This document shows positions 1-11,800 of a stretch of DNA of 64,000 nt, piece by piece. The position numbers were made by a program, and so were the translations under genes. Numbering within the stretch: the first letter of the stretch is position 1; every line of letters starts with the position of its first letter. Below the pieces are notes generated by a model. It saw nothing but the letters and a program-made list of their open reading frames with translations, ran no database searches and was not told the DNA's origin. Source of the stretch: Tridacna crocea. Its lineage: Eukaryota; Mollusca; Bivalvia; Cardiida; Cardiidae. The stretch is taken from positions 26,110,296 to 26,174,295 of the forward strand of contig OX031068.1 of assembly GCA_943736015.1 (NCBI GenBank), read 5' to 3'.

Positions 1-41
1 ACTTTTGTGATGTGCAAATTTTTGCAATTTTAAAAATTACA

Positions 42-270
42 TTAACCCTTTACCCTATAAGGCAATTCTATGGTATCTCTAATTGACCCTTAATAACAGC
101 AAGAATGAAGCTGTTTCTTATGTGCATATGACACCTTTTGATAGCATAGAAAACATTGTGGCAAATGGTGAAATTGCTCGTCATGAGCAATTTCACCTTT
201 TGCCACAATGTTTTCCAAAGGCTCCAACAAGCAATGCATAGAAATGAGTATCTGTGGAGTAAAGGGTTAA
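42..270 (-). mobile_element. Hairpin TTAA MITE, group B
   Basis: TTAA at both ends; stem GCAAATGGTGAAATTGCTCG with its inverse at 185-220. Reference copy for group B minus orientation. Confidence 0.92.
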
Positions 271-753
271 ATAATTCACAAATTAAAGTTTCTGTTGGCA
301 TGCTTTACTACAGGTATACCAACAAATAATGTGAGTCTTGAATTCGCAAACATTTACTTAACGCCAAATATCCATGACAGATGATTCGCAAAATTTTGGA
401 CATGCATACAAATATATCCACTTATTATACAGTAGGTGAAAGTTTAATTCTCTTCTCCAGTTGTGGAATTATTTTGGCAATTTGTTTACAATGTCTATAT
501 TTCTAAATGTCTGATAAGTTGGTCTGGAGTACCTGCCACATCTGGTAGATATTTATATACTGGGAACATCTGTATTGTTTATATATATGAATAACGCCCA
601 TTGGAATCCGGGAGAGGGAGAAGAATATGTGGCTTGGTTACTAAAATCCTCTACTTTTAATAAAATACCGAACACACTTCCTTAGGCTTGAGATAGAAGA
701 AGAATGATACTTGGCAAATTGTTTGGTTGACATTTTATTTGTAATTTTACTGT

Positions 754-984
754 TTAACTCTTTACCACACAATCCCGACTTTTAACACCCCTGTAAAACA
801 AGCCATTTGAAAATATTGTGGGAAAAGGAGAAAATGCTGGTAACCAGCATTTTCTCCTATTCCCACAATGTTTTCTTCCCTTCCTAAAACAAATTCAATT
901 CTTTAATCACATTTATTTTGTCGTCTGCAAAAGCTTTCAATTTGGACCAGTCTCAAATTTTGTCGTTAATTAGTAAAGAGTTAA
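754..984 (+). mobile_element. Hairpin TTAA MITE, group A
   Basis: Full element: CTCTTTACCACAC left end, hairpin, TTTGTCGTCTGC right arm, AGTAAAGAG right end. Shares its right TTAA with the next copy. Confidence 0.92.
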
Positions 985-1133
985 ACCACACAATCAGATC
1001 CCAACTTTTAAAGACCCTGAGAGCTAGGCCTTCTGAAAGCATTGTGGGAAAGGAGAAGTCACATTTATTTTATTATTGGAAAATGCTTCTTATTTGGTCT
1101 GGTCCAAAATTTTGTCGTTTGTTGAAGAGTTAA
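981..1133 (+). mobile_element. Group A MITE, internally deleted
   Basis: Left arm and first half of the stem remain; the second stem half is gone. Ends GAAGAGTTAA. Confidence 0.85.
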
Positions 1134-1562
1134 AGTTTTGGCTTAATTGGAAAAGAATAGGGGCCTGATCCTTGAGTCTGTAAGCTTTCAAACAATTCCA
1201 AAATTATTATTATAAAGGGGACCCTGAGAATGGATTTAGATATGAGAGATAGCAAGAAATCATGATCAGTGGGTGTGGGCGATTATCACTTTTAGCTCAG
1301 TTATTTTCACTTTTCATACATCAAAACTCTATTCTTGATAACTATGTAATGTGTATCACTGCATCTAATGAAAGTTTGCAGTTTACTCTCTGGAAATAAT
1401 TTCCTTCTAATTTCTTTTAACATTTTTATTCTTTTCTCTAAGATGTTTTCAAAAGCATATACTTATCTTTAGTGTGTAAATGCTTAATGATAAGCTCTTT
1501 GGCACTGGCCACAAACTGAAATCATTCCATTTGTCATATTTTTTTCTCACATATTTAGCTTT

Positions 1563-1700
1563 TTATCCTTTACCACATTATCCTAGGCTTTAAGGACTTT
1601 GAAAAAGAGGACTCATGAAAACATTGTATGAAAAGGATAAAATGATAACCAGCAGTTTTTCCCTCTCCACCAATATTTTGCTCCCCTAAAAAAAAAAATC
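1563..1700 (+). mobile_element. Group A MITE fragment
   Basis: TATCCTTTACCACATTATCC end and a worn hairpin; right arm lost after a poly-A run. Confidence 0.6.
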
Positions 1701-2089
1701 ATTTTGGAGTAAGCTTGCATATGAATAAGCTGATCTTTTTTTGTTATTTCATTGAGATTAAGTAAAATTCTCAGAATTAATAAGAAATTTCACTATGTCT
1801 TTGAGGAGCATCAGGAAAAAAGGGCTCATCTTCTAATACAGATAATTAGATAATCAGAACTAAATGCTAACTCATGTGGCTGATGCTATATACATGGCTT
1901 ATAAGCAAATTACTGGGTGATGATAGATCCTTTGGGTGTCTGGAGTGAAGTGATATGTTATTTATTATGCATTAGCCAATCACTTAATCCATTTACTAAT
2001 AAGGCTGTTTTTAGACAAGCATTCACTTCAAGTAAACTCCATCCCAAATGACAAATTTTAGACTCTTCCAAATTCAGAACATCATTCTA

Positions 2090-2250
2090 GACAGCAATAT
2101 CTAGTTTGTACAAGTTTAAGTTTTGTTATAGGGTAGAAAACATAGTTGGGAAAGGAGAAAGTGCTGGTTACCGGCATTTTCTTCTTTTCCCACAATGCTT
2201 TCAAACAGCATCTTTCTTTTAAAACTTGTGATTGTATGGTAATGGGTTAA
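2090..2250 (-). mobile_element. Group A MITE fragment
   Basis: Hairpin with CTGGTTACCGGC and an intact TGGTAATGGGTTAA end; left arm unrecognisable. Confidence 0.75.
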
Positions 2251-2454
2251 GTACAAATGACACAGAAGAAAAAGTGAAATTCATTTTTGACTCATGCAAA
2301 ACATTGTTGGAAAAGAACAGATTGTTTCCTTTTGTCACTGTTTTTGAATGATACTTACTGCAGAGAATACATACTAATGGCTCCGAATATCTTTCATTGT
2401 CTTTAAATCCTCATCTTATGTCTTACTAAGCCCTTTACCAAACAATTTCAAGTA

Positions 2455-2683
2455 TTAACTCTTTACCACACAAGAAAATTTTAGACCGGTCCAAATTGAA
2501 AGCATTTGCAGACGACAAAATAAAGGTGACTGAAAAATTGAAATTTGTTCTGGGAAGGGTAGAAAACACTGTGGGAAAAGGAGAAAATGCTGGTTACCAG
2601 CATTTTCTCCTTTTCCCACAGTGTTTTCAAAAGGCTTCTTTCTCAGGGACGTCAAAAGTAGGGATTGTGTAGTAATGGGTTAA
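2455..2683 (-). mobile_element. Group A MITE
   Basis: Perfect stem with paired ACACTGTG/CACAGTGT. Ends are of different subtypes (TTTACC left, AGTAATGGG right). An orphan end CCCTTTACCAAAC sits just upstream at 2430. Confidence 0.93.
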
Positions 2684-2802
2684 GCCAATAGAAGAAGACT
2701 TTTGAAAATGTTCTAGCAAAGGGAGAAATGCTCAAATGCACAATTTTCTCTACTTACTAAAATGCTTTTACAAAATTTATACGTTTTTCTTTCTCTTTTC
2801 AG

Positions 2803-2850
2803 ACGATACTTCAAACAATTCCAAAATGGATATTACCATTGATGATATTG
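2803..2850 (+). CDS. Gene 1 exon with likely start codon
   Basis: A pyrimidine-rich tract ending TTTTCAG precedes position 2803 and GTAAGT follows 2850. The ATG at 2826 has A at -3 and G at +4 and opens MDITIDDI plus one base of the next codon. The 23 bases upstream are also open in this frame (DTSNNSK), so the true start could lie in an unseen upstream exon; the acceptor shows at least one exact upstream exon exists, probably 5' UTR. Coding part is 2826-2850. Confidence 0.65.
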
Positions 2851-5800
2851 GTAAGTAACAGCAAAGATTATAATAATAGCATTTTGTAAAAGTATTATTC
2901 TTATTTCACACAGTTCTTAACTTCTGACAGCCTATCAGGTAAGGTAATCACATTGGCTAGTCCACCTACCAATGAATGTTGTATATTTAACTCTTTACCA
3001 CGCAATTCCAACTTTTAATGACCCTAAGAAAGAATTCTTTTGAAAGTATTGTGGAAAATGGAGAAAATGGTGGTAAACAGCATTTTCTTCTTTTTCCACA
3101 ATGTTTTCTACTCTTCACAAAACACATTTCAAATTTTCAGTCACTTTTATTTTGTCATCAAATGCTTTTAGTTTGGACTAGTCTAAAATTTTGTCATTTG
3201 GTAAAGAATTAATAGTGCTATGCACTACAGTCTCACCCAGCCACTAGTTGCTTTCACCCACAAAGTCAAAAGCAGTTTAACTCTTTACCACACGAGAAAA
3301 TTCTAGACCAATCCAAATTGAAAGCATTTGTAGACAACAAAATAAAGGTGGCTGAAAAATTAAAATTTGGTTTGGGAAAGGTAGAAAACACTGTGGGAAA
3401 AGGAGAAAATGCTGGTTACCAGCATTTTCTCCTTTTCCCACAGTGTTTTCAAAAGGCTTGTCTCTCAGGGTCGTTAAAAGTTGGGATTGTTTGGTAAAGA
3501 ATTAATAGGTGAGAGAAATTAACTCCCATAAGTATGATGTTGAGCAGTCCTTGAGAAGAGTTTGTGCAGGGTTATACTTATAACTTACAACCTTTAGATT
3601 GCTAGTCCTCCATATCACCTTCTTCAAAGTTAATGGAACATACGGATTTAATTGTTGTGCTTCAGTCTTGTCAGTACTTTGATATCTTGTACACAAAGAT
3701 ACTGTCAGGGCTTTGATTTTACTTTCATGGATCCAAACGTTCTTGTACTTTGATCCTTACACTATTCTTAATTGAATGGAAGAAGCCAAAAGCTGCCTGA
3801 CTAGAGCTGGGAACATTGATACTAATTGGTTTAGAGCACCTGTTACTGGCAATTTTATTTCCTTGATCAATGTTAATCATGTTTTTGTACACTGGTTGCA
3901 GACATCAGAAATCATACTGACAGATGAAAGCATGGAAAGCCATAAAGAAAATAAGCTATAAAAGGTTTCAGTAAAATATTAGTGTGTTGGCATATTAAGA
4001 TTTTCTTCATCTTGCATAATGCATGTATCTAAATGATGCTACCAAATAAGTAAAAGTCATTAAAATATATGTAATGGTTTGTTATAAAATGAGTCATTTA
4101 GTATAAAACTTTGAATCTTGACAACCAAAAGCTTGCAAGTTAAATGATGTTAACAAAACATAGAAAACATATAGTTATTTCTTAACCCTTTGCCAGACAG
4201 TCAAGAGATTTACAACAACTGAAGAAAAGTGCGTTGGAAAACATTGTGTGAAAAGGAAAAAATGACAGTGACCAGAATTATCTCATTTTCTCTCAATATT
4301 TTCTAAACTTTGCTAGATTCAGAATCCTATTAAATTAACTGCAGGTAGTTTGTCTTTGGCAAATAATTTCAATTTAGATTAATCTTTATTGTTGTTTTTG
4401 TTTTAGTATAGAGTTTAACTCACAGTTTAGAAAACTGAAAGTTTGTGTGTTTTAATGAAGGGAGGAGTCAAATTAAAAGTGAAAGGTTTCAGTTATAAAT
4501 TGGGTGTCTTAATGAAGGGAGGAGTCAAAAAGTGAATGTTTCATTTCTAAATTTAGATACTGGGCAGTATCACAAGGCAGCTGTTAACCCATTACCACAC
4601 GAGAAAAATTTAGACTGTCCCAAATTGAAAGCATTTGCAGACGACAAAATAAAGGTGACTGAAAAATTGAAATTTGTTTTGGGAAGGGTAGAAAACACTG
4701 TGGGAAACGGAGAAAATGCTGGTTACCAGCATTTTCTCCTTTTCCCACAGTGTTTTCAAAAGGCTTCTTTCTCAGGGGCATCAAAAGTAGGGATTGTGTG
4801 GTAATGGGTTAAATGGTTTGGATTACCAGACCTGGTTACATAGTGGAAAGGTATCTGAAAATAATCATTACTGCCAAAGAACTCTGGTTTTTCATTGTCA
4901 AACTGATCATTGACTGCAATATATTAACCCTGTACTGCACAATCCTGTGTTTTTAAAAGTCTAGAGAAGGCATTTGAAAACATTATTTCAGGGAGAATAA
5001 GAAAGTACAAGTAACCAGTCTAATCTTGATCTATACTATCGGCAAGCACCAATGAGCAGTCTATTTTTGGTGCAAATTTCTCTATACCACAGTGTTCCTA
5101 AGGATGGTTTGCAGAAAGAGTTTTCATCAGAAATTCAGGACTTTAATCATTTAAATCACAATCCTGTGTTTTGGGGTCTTATTGGGAAAGACACAGAATG
5201 CTAGTAACTGGATTTTTCTTCTTTCCCAAAATGTTTTCTAATCCTTTAAAAGACAAAATCTATCCTTTAACCCTTTCCCAAACAATCACTGGTTTTTACG
5301 ACCATGAGATAGAAGCCTTTTGAAAACATTGCGGGAACAGGAGAAAATGCTGGTAACCAGCATTTTCTCCTTTTTCCACAATGTTTTCTTTCCTTCTCTA
5401 AAGAAATTTCAAATTTTCAGTCACTTTTATTTTGTCGTCTGCAAATGCTTTCAACTTGGACCAGTCTAAAATTTTGTCGTTTGGTAATGAGTTAAGCAAT
5501 ATTTAATTTCTTGTCAAAACTACTAGTCTAAACTTTGTTTGATTTCATTACCAGTTAAGAGTTAACCTTTTAGCACATCATCCTGACTTTTAACAACTCT
5601 GAAGAAGGCTTTTGAAATTGGTGTTGGAAAAGGAGAAAATGCTTCCTACCCTTCTTTTTGTCATCTGCAAATGCTCTCATTTTAGACAAGATTAAAATCT
5701 TGTGGTAAAGACTTAATAGGTTTTAATCTATTTTAGATCTCGATGATGTACCAGGTTACACACCAGTCACAAAGTCTACACCCATCTGGAAAAGGGACAT

Positions 5801-8800
5801 GATCGAGAAGAAAAATCAAGAGAAAATAGAAGAATATATTGTGAGTATTGATGGTCTAAATAAAGCTTGTATCAATGTAACAATCCAATGTTGAAGCCCT
5901 TTACCAAAGAAATCACATGTTTACAAGACATGTGAGACCTTTTAAAAACATTGTGGGAAACAGGAGAAAATGCTGGTAACCAGCATTTTCTCCTTTTTCC
6001 ACAAAATTTTCTACCCATATAGAAATTTTAAGGTCATTTGTACCACTTTCAAAATAGTTGTCTGTAAGTGTGTTCCATTTGGAAAGGTCTACAGTTTGTT
6101 GTTGGGAAAAGGTTTAAGATCCTGAGATAGAGAGCTTTTGAAAAAGGAGATAGTGCTCAACAGTGTTTTTATACCCGTGCAAATCAAATATTTTTGGGGG
6201 TATACTGAAATCAGTCTTGTCTATTTGTCCGTCCGTGTATCCGTCTGTGTACAAAATACTGGTAGTTTTGTATGGTGAACTCTCCTACAGTTTTGCTGCT
6301 ATTGTATTGAAAGTTTATTGATACATTGATCATATATTGAAGTTGTGCAAGACGCAGTTTTCAATCATTTACTCCTTATGATTCCAGGGTAATATCCCCT
6401 TTAACTTTAATTTTTTTTTTAACCCATTACCACACAATCCCTACTTTTAACGACCCTGACAAAGCAGACTTTAGAAAACATTGTGGGAAAAGGAGAAAAT
6501 GCTGGTAACCAGCATTTTCTCCTTTTCCCACACTGTTTCCTACCCTTCACAAAACAAAGTTCAAATTTTCAGTCACTTTTATTTTGTCGTCTGCAAATGC
6601 TTTCAATTTGGACCAGTCTAAAATTTTGTCGTTTGGTAAAGAGTTAAATTGCCTGTTTCTGTCAACAGCACTTGTGGGGGTATGGAGTCACATTCAGGGA
6701 CAGCTCTAGTTTACCCAGTCAAAGAAATATCCTGCCATTTGAGCCATGTGTCTGTAAACACTTTCAATATGGAGGATGAGTATGAAATTTGGCATCTTGG
6801 TGGAGTTATGATAAATGTTGTCATGATATTTATGACTTTTTATCATTTTACTAAATATCGAGATTTTATACTAATCCAAATTGAAAGCTCTTACAAAATC
6901 AATGGCAATTCATAGACTGGTAGCTAGAATGATTGGACTTTTCTATGCAAGGGTAGAAAACATCCTTGGAAAAGGGGAAAATGCAGGTTGCTTTCACACA
7001 CTAAGTGCCAATTCCAAGTTCTTTAAAATAACCCAAGAAAAGACACTTTTGAAATTAATGTTGGAAAAGGAGAAAGTGCTGGTGACCAGTATTTTCTCCT
7101 TTTTCCACAATGTTATCAATCATAACTATAAGAGGAAGTCATCTTTTGAGCTACATTTCAGGTGTTACCTGATACTGGTTTTTATTTGGACTAAAGTTTT
7201 GTGTTTAAAAGAGTCAAGAAACAATCATGGAGGGAACAGAAGGTAGAAAAAAGTTTTTGACAGAATTACATACCAGCAGAAAATTGATGTTTTCAAAATT
7301 TTGATTACTTGAAACATGTCATCTGCAGCAAGGAAAAAAATATTTTAGGTCAAGACTTTAAATTTGCTGCTTTTGTATTTCAGGCCATGAAACAAAGAGA
7401 AAAAGAAGAAGCAGAAAGATGGAAAAATGTTCCAGAATGGAAAAGGAAGTTATTAAAAGAGAAGGAGAGAGAAAAAGAAACTAAAACCATAGAAGAAATG
7501 CAAAAGGTATGCCAACCCTAAAACATTCAGTGAAGTTATTTATGCTAGGAGTTTCTGGTACATTGTTATATGTCTTTTGAATTAAAAGATATTTTAACTC
7601 TTTACCAAACGACATACCTTTAGACTGGCCCAAATTCAAAGCACTTGCAGACGACAAAATAAACAGAGCTCAAAAATTGAAATTTGTTTCTAGCAGGATA
7701 GAAAACATTATGGGAAAAGGAGAAAATGCTGGTTACCAGCATTTTCTCCTTTTCCAACAGTGTTTTCAAAAGGCCCTTATCTCAGGGTCGTAAAAACCAG
7801 TGATTGTTTAGTAAAGGGTTAAGCCAATAGAAAAGGCATAGAAAATTGACATGACAGTATGCTGACTTTCAGCTAATACCACTGATGGTTCCTCACCTTG
7901 TAAATCTTTACCACACAACAAACTTTTAGGCTAATCCAAATTGAATACATTTGCATATGACCAAACATATAATGTAGCATTAATTACAAATTTAGTCTGC
8001 AAAAGACTGGAAAGCCTTGTTTGGAAAAGATGAAAATGCTAGTTTCCAGCAGTTTCTCCTTTTTTTCCACATAGATTTCAAGTCTTTTTTCCTCGGAATT
8101 GTTAAAATTTGGATAATGTGGTGTAGGGTTAAGTGACTGGATGATGCAATGTCTTCCAGAGGTAGGATTTTGAATCCAATCAGCACAGACTGTCTCAATT
8201 CTTTGACTTTACTATGCCAATCAGAATCTTATTGCGAAATAGTGGATAGCCAATGAGATAGTGACAAAACATTGCTACAGATGGAGAAAAAGCTTTAAAA
8301 TGAAATAGCACACAAACACAAACCAAATGCAGGAATCACAGAAAATGTCAGACAAGTTACATACATAGTACACATATTGTGTTTAACTAGGGCAGGCAAA
8401 GAGTTAGGCAATAATTGCCTTATCATATCTGAATCTGTATCTTACCCAGAAACATGACTTCTAATTCTACTGGTGCCCCAGTGAAATTGGCCCTTTACCA
8501 CGCTATCCCAAGTTTTAACCATCATAAGAAAGAGGCCTTTGAAAACATGGGAAAATAAAAGAGGAAATGCTTAAAAAGTTTTCTACTTCATCACAGAAAA
8601 ATCCAATGATTTGAGTGACATAGAATTTGTGATATGCAAATGCTTTAACTCTTTGCCAAACAACTAGATTTTGGAGAAGTCCAACTTGAAAGCATTTGCA
8701 GATGACAAAATGAATGTTTATCAAAATTTGAAATCCAGCATTTTCTCCTTTTCCTACAAAGTTTTCAAAGGCTTTGTTTTTCAGGGTTGTTAAAAATCGG

Positions 8801-11800
8801 TCTTATGGTAAAGAGTTAAATTCTGACAAGTCGGAAATCTTACTTGGTGGTAGAGTTAGCCCTTAGTGTGCCTGTGGCAAGTTTAGATGCCTTTTCAGAC
8901 TGTACATCATGATCAGACAGCTAAGAATACAGGAATTTTTCTCCCAGTGTTTTCATAAGTGCCCTTGACCCTTCACCACACAATCTTGACTTTTAACAAC
9001 CCTGGGAATAATGACTTTTGAAAACATTGTGGGAAAAGGAGAAAATGCTGGTAACCAGGATTTTCTCCTTCTCTCACAATGTCTTCTACGCTTTCCAAAT
9101 CAAATTACAATTTTTGATTCACATTTATTTCGTTGTCTGCAAATGCTTTCAATTTAGACTTGTACAAAATTTTGTCGTTTGGTAAAGTGTTAATTCACAA
9201 TATTTCTCTGTAGGTTTAGAGCAAGCCCATACACTATAAGTTAACCTCTCCATCAGATGCACTCTGCTCTGTCTCAGTGTAAAATTATTTTTCTTTTATG
9301 ATATCTTGAAAATTAGATGATCTTCCTCTTCTCTGCCATTTTAGTTTGATATGAGTGCTTTAGATCAAGTTTAGAAACACAGATGACAACTGGAAAAATT
9401 GTGTTTAAACTGTTGTTGAAATTTTCCATTTGTTTAAACATATTATTACTTGTCTCTAATCCCAAGTTGTATTTGTTTCAACAGTTCAACCCTCTGCTCT
9501 TGAAATACTTGTTTGCTAGCATACCAGAAGACAAAAAAAAAAGGACAAAAAAGAATTCTTCAGAAGTGCCAAAAGGCACCTGCATTGTGAAAAATGAATA
9601 GGAAAATTGGTTCAAAGTAACCATTTCAAGATCGAAATCAAATAGGGTAACTCTTGTATTGTTTATGTCAAAATCAACTTAAAGGTGAATTCAGTTTTTA
9701 TCTTTTGTAATCTAATGAAGTCTATCAAATTATCAACCTGCAAAACAATCATGAAATTTTCTTGTAATTGAATTAAAAAAATGTATTTGTAAGGCATATT
9801 TCCTTGTTGCCAGTACTACACTAACCCCAAACGTAAGTACAAATGAAAAAGAAATATGAGAGGCCGAGGAAATCATTAATTTTGAATGAAATAGAAATGA
9901 TTAGGGGAAAGCAATTGCTTCTTTTCTGGAAGAACTGCTTACGGACAGACAGACAGACAGACAGAAGGACTTGTGACAGTGGTCATAACTTCAAACGACC
10001 CTTCGTGCATATAAAAAGCTGTGTTTGCAAGGGACCCAAATTTGTTACCTGTTAAGTATGAAATCTTTCAGATTGATTTTCTGTCATTTCAGTTTTTACT
10101 AACTTTAGCTTTAATTTTCTGTACTGTGGCTTGACTTAGAACAGTTCCAGTTTCTTGTAAATGTTCTAGTATTAGTTCATGTCATACAGTAGCTGTTATA
10201 GAACTGAAAAGTTTATGAATGCTGTAGACATAGTCATCCATTGTTGTTAAACAAAATACAACTTACAAAGTTTTAGGCTCTTCTAAATTAATTTTGGCTC
10301 AAATGATGGAGTACAAAACATTGTGTGAAAAGGAGAAAATGCAGATTAACTCTTTCCCATACAAGCCCTGGTTTTTATGTGTCTGGAGTACAACTCTTTA
10401 GAAAACAATGTGGGAAACGGAGAAATTGCTCATAATGAGCAATTTCTCCTTTTCCCACAGTTTTTTCTAGCCTATCGGAAAACTTTCTGCTATTCTCATC
10501 AAATTCAAAATTGTCATCTGCAAACACTTTGAGTTTGGGACAGTCTAAAATTTGTCATTTGGGAAAGGGTTAATTACCATCATTTTGCTATTTATCCACA
10601 GTATTTCTCAAAGCCTTTTCCTTTACGTTCATTATATCAGGATTGTGTGGTAAAGAGTTAGTCACACTGCCTCATACAGACAGCGCACTTTGGAAACATT
10701 GTGGCTTGAGGTGAAACTACTCATATCAAGTAGTATTTTCTCATTCATTTATATCAAATATTAATTCTTGTTTTACAACACAATTGGAAAGTTGTCTGCC
10801 TTAACTCTTTACCAAATGACAAAAGTTTAGACTGGTCCAAATTGAAAGCATTTGCAGATGACACTATAAACATAGCTCAAAAATAGCAAATTGTTTTCAG
10901 AAGGGTAGAAAACATTTTGGGAAAAGGAGAAAATGCTGGTTAACAGCATTTTCTCCTTTCCCACAGATGTTTTCAAAAGGCTTCTTTCCCAGGGGCGTTA
11001 AAAGTCGGTACTGTGTGGTAAAGAGTTAAACTTTTAATGACTTGTGTTAAGAGACAGTAAAAGAAACTCTTTCTTGCTCTTCATTTATAGAAAAAGAAGC
11101 ACTTTTGTTCTTGTTAACTTCAACTCTATTACAGACAACAAAACATCAGGCTAGTTCATGTTAAAAGTATTAGCAGATTGAATACTACATCATTACATTA
11201 CCTGTAGCACATTTGATAAGTTTTTTTTTTTTCACAAAGAGACAAGAAACATTGTGAGAAGTAACAAAATGCATGTTACCAGCATTTTCTCCATTTCCCA
11301 GATTGTTTTCAGCAGTTGCAGTCCTCAGGGTTGTTAAAAAAACATGGGATTATTTGGTAAAAGAATTAACTGTAGATTTTACAAGTGCCATCTTCATTCG
11401 TAGGCAACTGAGCAAAAGGGAGACTACTTAATGTCTTACAGGAGGGAGGTGCAGTATTTTATCCTTTGATTACCTCCCTATGTGTTCTAGAAAACATTCC
11501 CTAACCCAATATTACCACAAGCATGCTATTAATGGTCAATGTAAGAGCATTTTGGGTTGTGTGAATGAAGATCTGATTGCACAACATTAGTATGATCTTT
11601 CGACCAATTTGTCCATTAGTAATAAGTATATTAGGTAGGAAAGAAAAATATTGCATTATATGTACCTGGGCTGATATTATCCTGTGTGCTTTGTCAATTT
11701 TATTTATTTAACAGTCTTGAGGTTCAGAGGTGATTGCTTGCAGCCAAAAATTCTTGTTTTGTTTGGAAATAATTTATATCCCTTAAATGCTTTTCACAAC

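Larger units (their letters stand above)
1..2802. other. Upstream region of gene 1
   Basis: Holds one group B and several group A hairpin MITEs (listed separately) in otherwise unremarkable AT-rich sequence. No promoter or first exon can be assigned, although the acceptor at 2802 implies an upstream exon, possibly outside the window. 1134-1560 and 1700-2080 show nothing recognisable. Confidence 0.5.
2851..5736 (+). other. Gene 1 intron 1
   Basis: About half is MITE sequence. 3510-4180 is unique-looking with no supported feature, and 4435-4560 contains a short tandem echo (GAAGGGAGGAGTCAAA twice, 57 bp apart). Confidence 0.6.
5841..7383 (+). other. Gene 1 intron 2
   Basis: Two full MITEs and a decayed pair. 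6150-6410 holds TTTTTGGGGGTATACTGAA and short GTCCGTCCGTGTATCCGTC-like repeats that I cannot assign to a family. Confidence 0.55.

Noticed and set aside
4532-4804. Open frames of 60-130 residues with GRVENTVGKGENAGYQHFLL-type peptides, seen many times on both strands
   Set aside because: They are translations of the MITE hairpin and arms; position and frame follow the repeats, with no start or protein family support.
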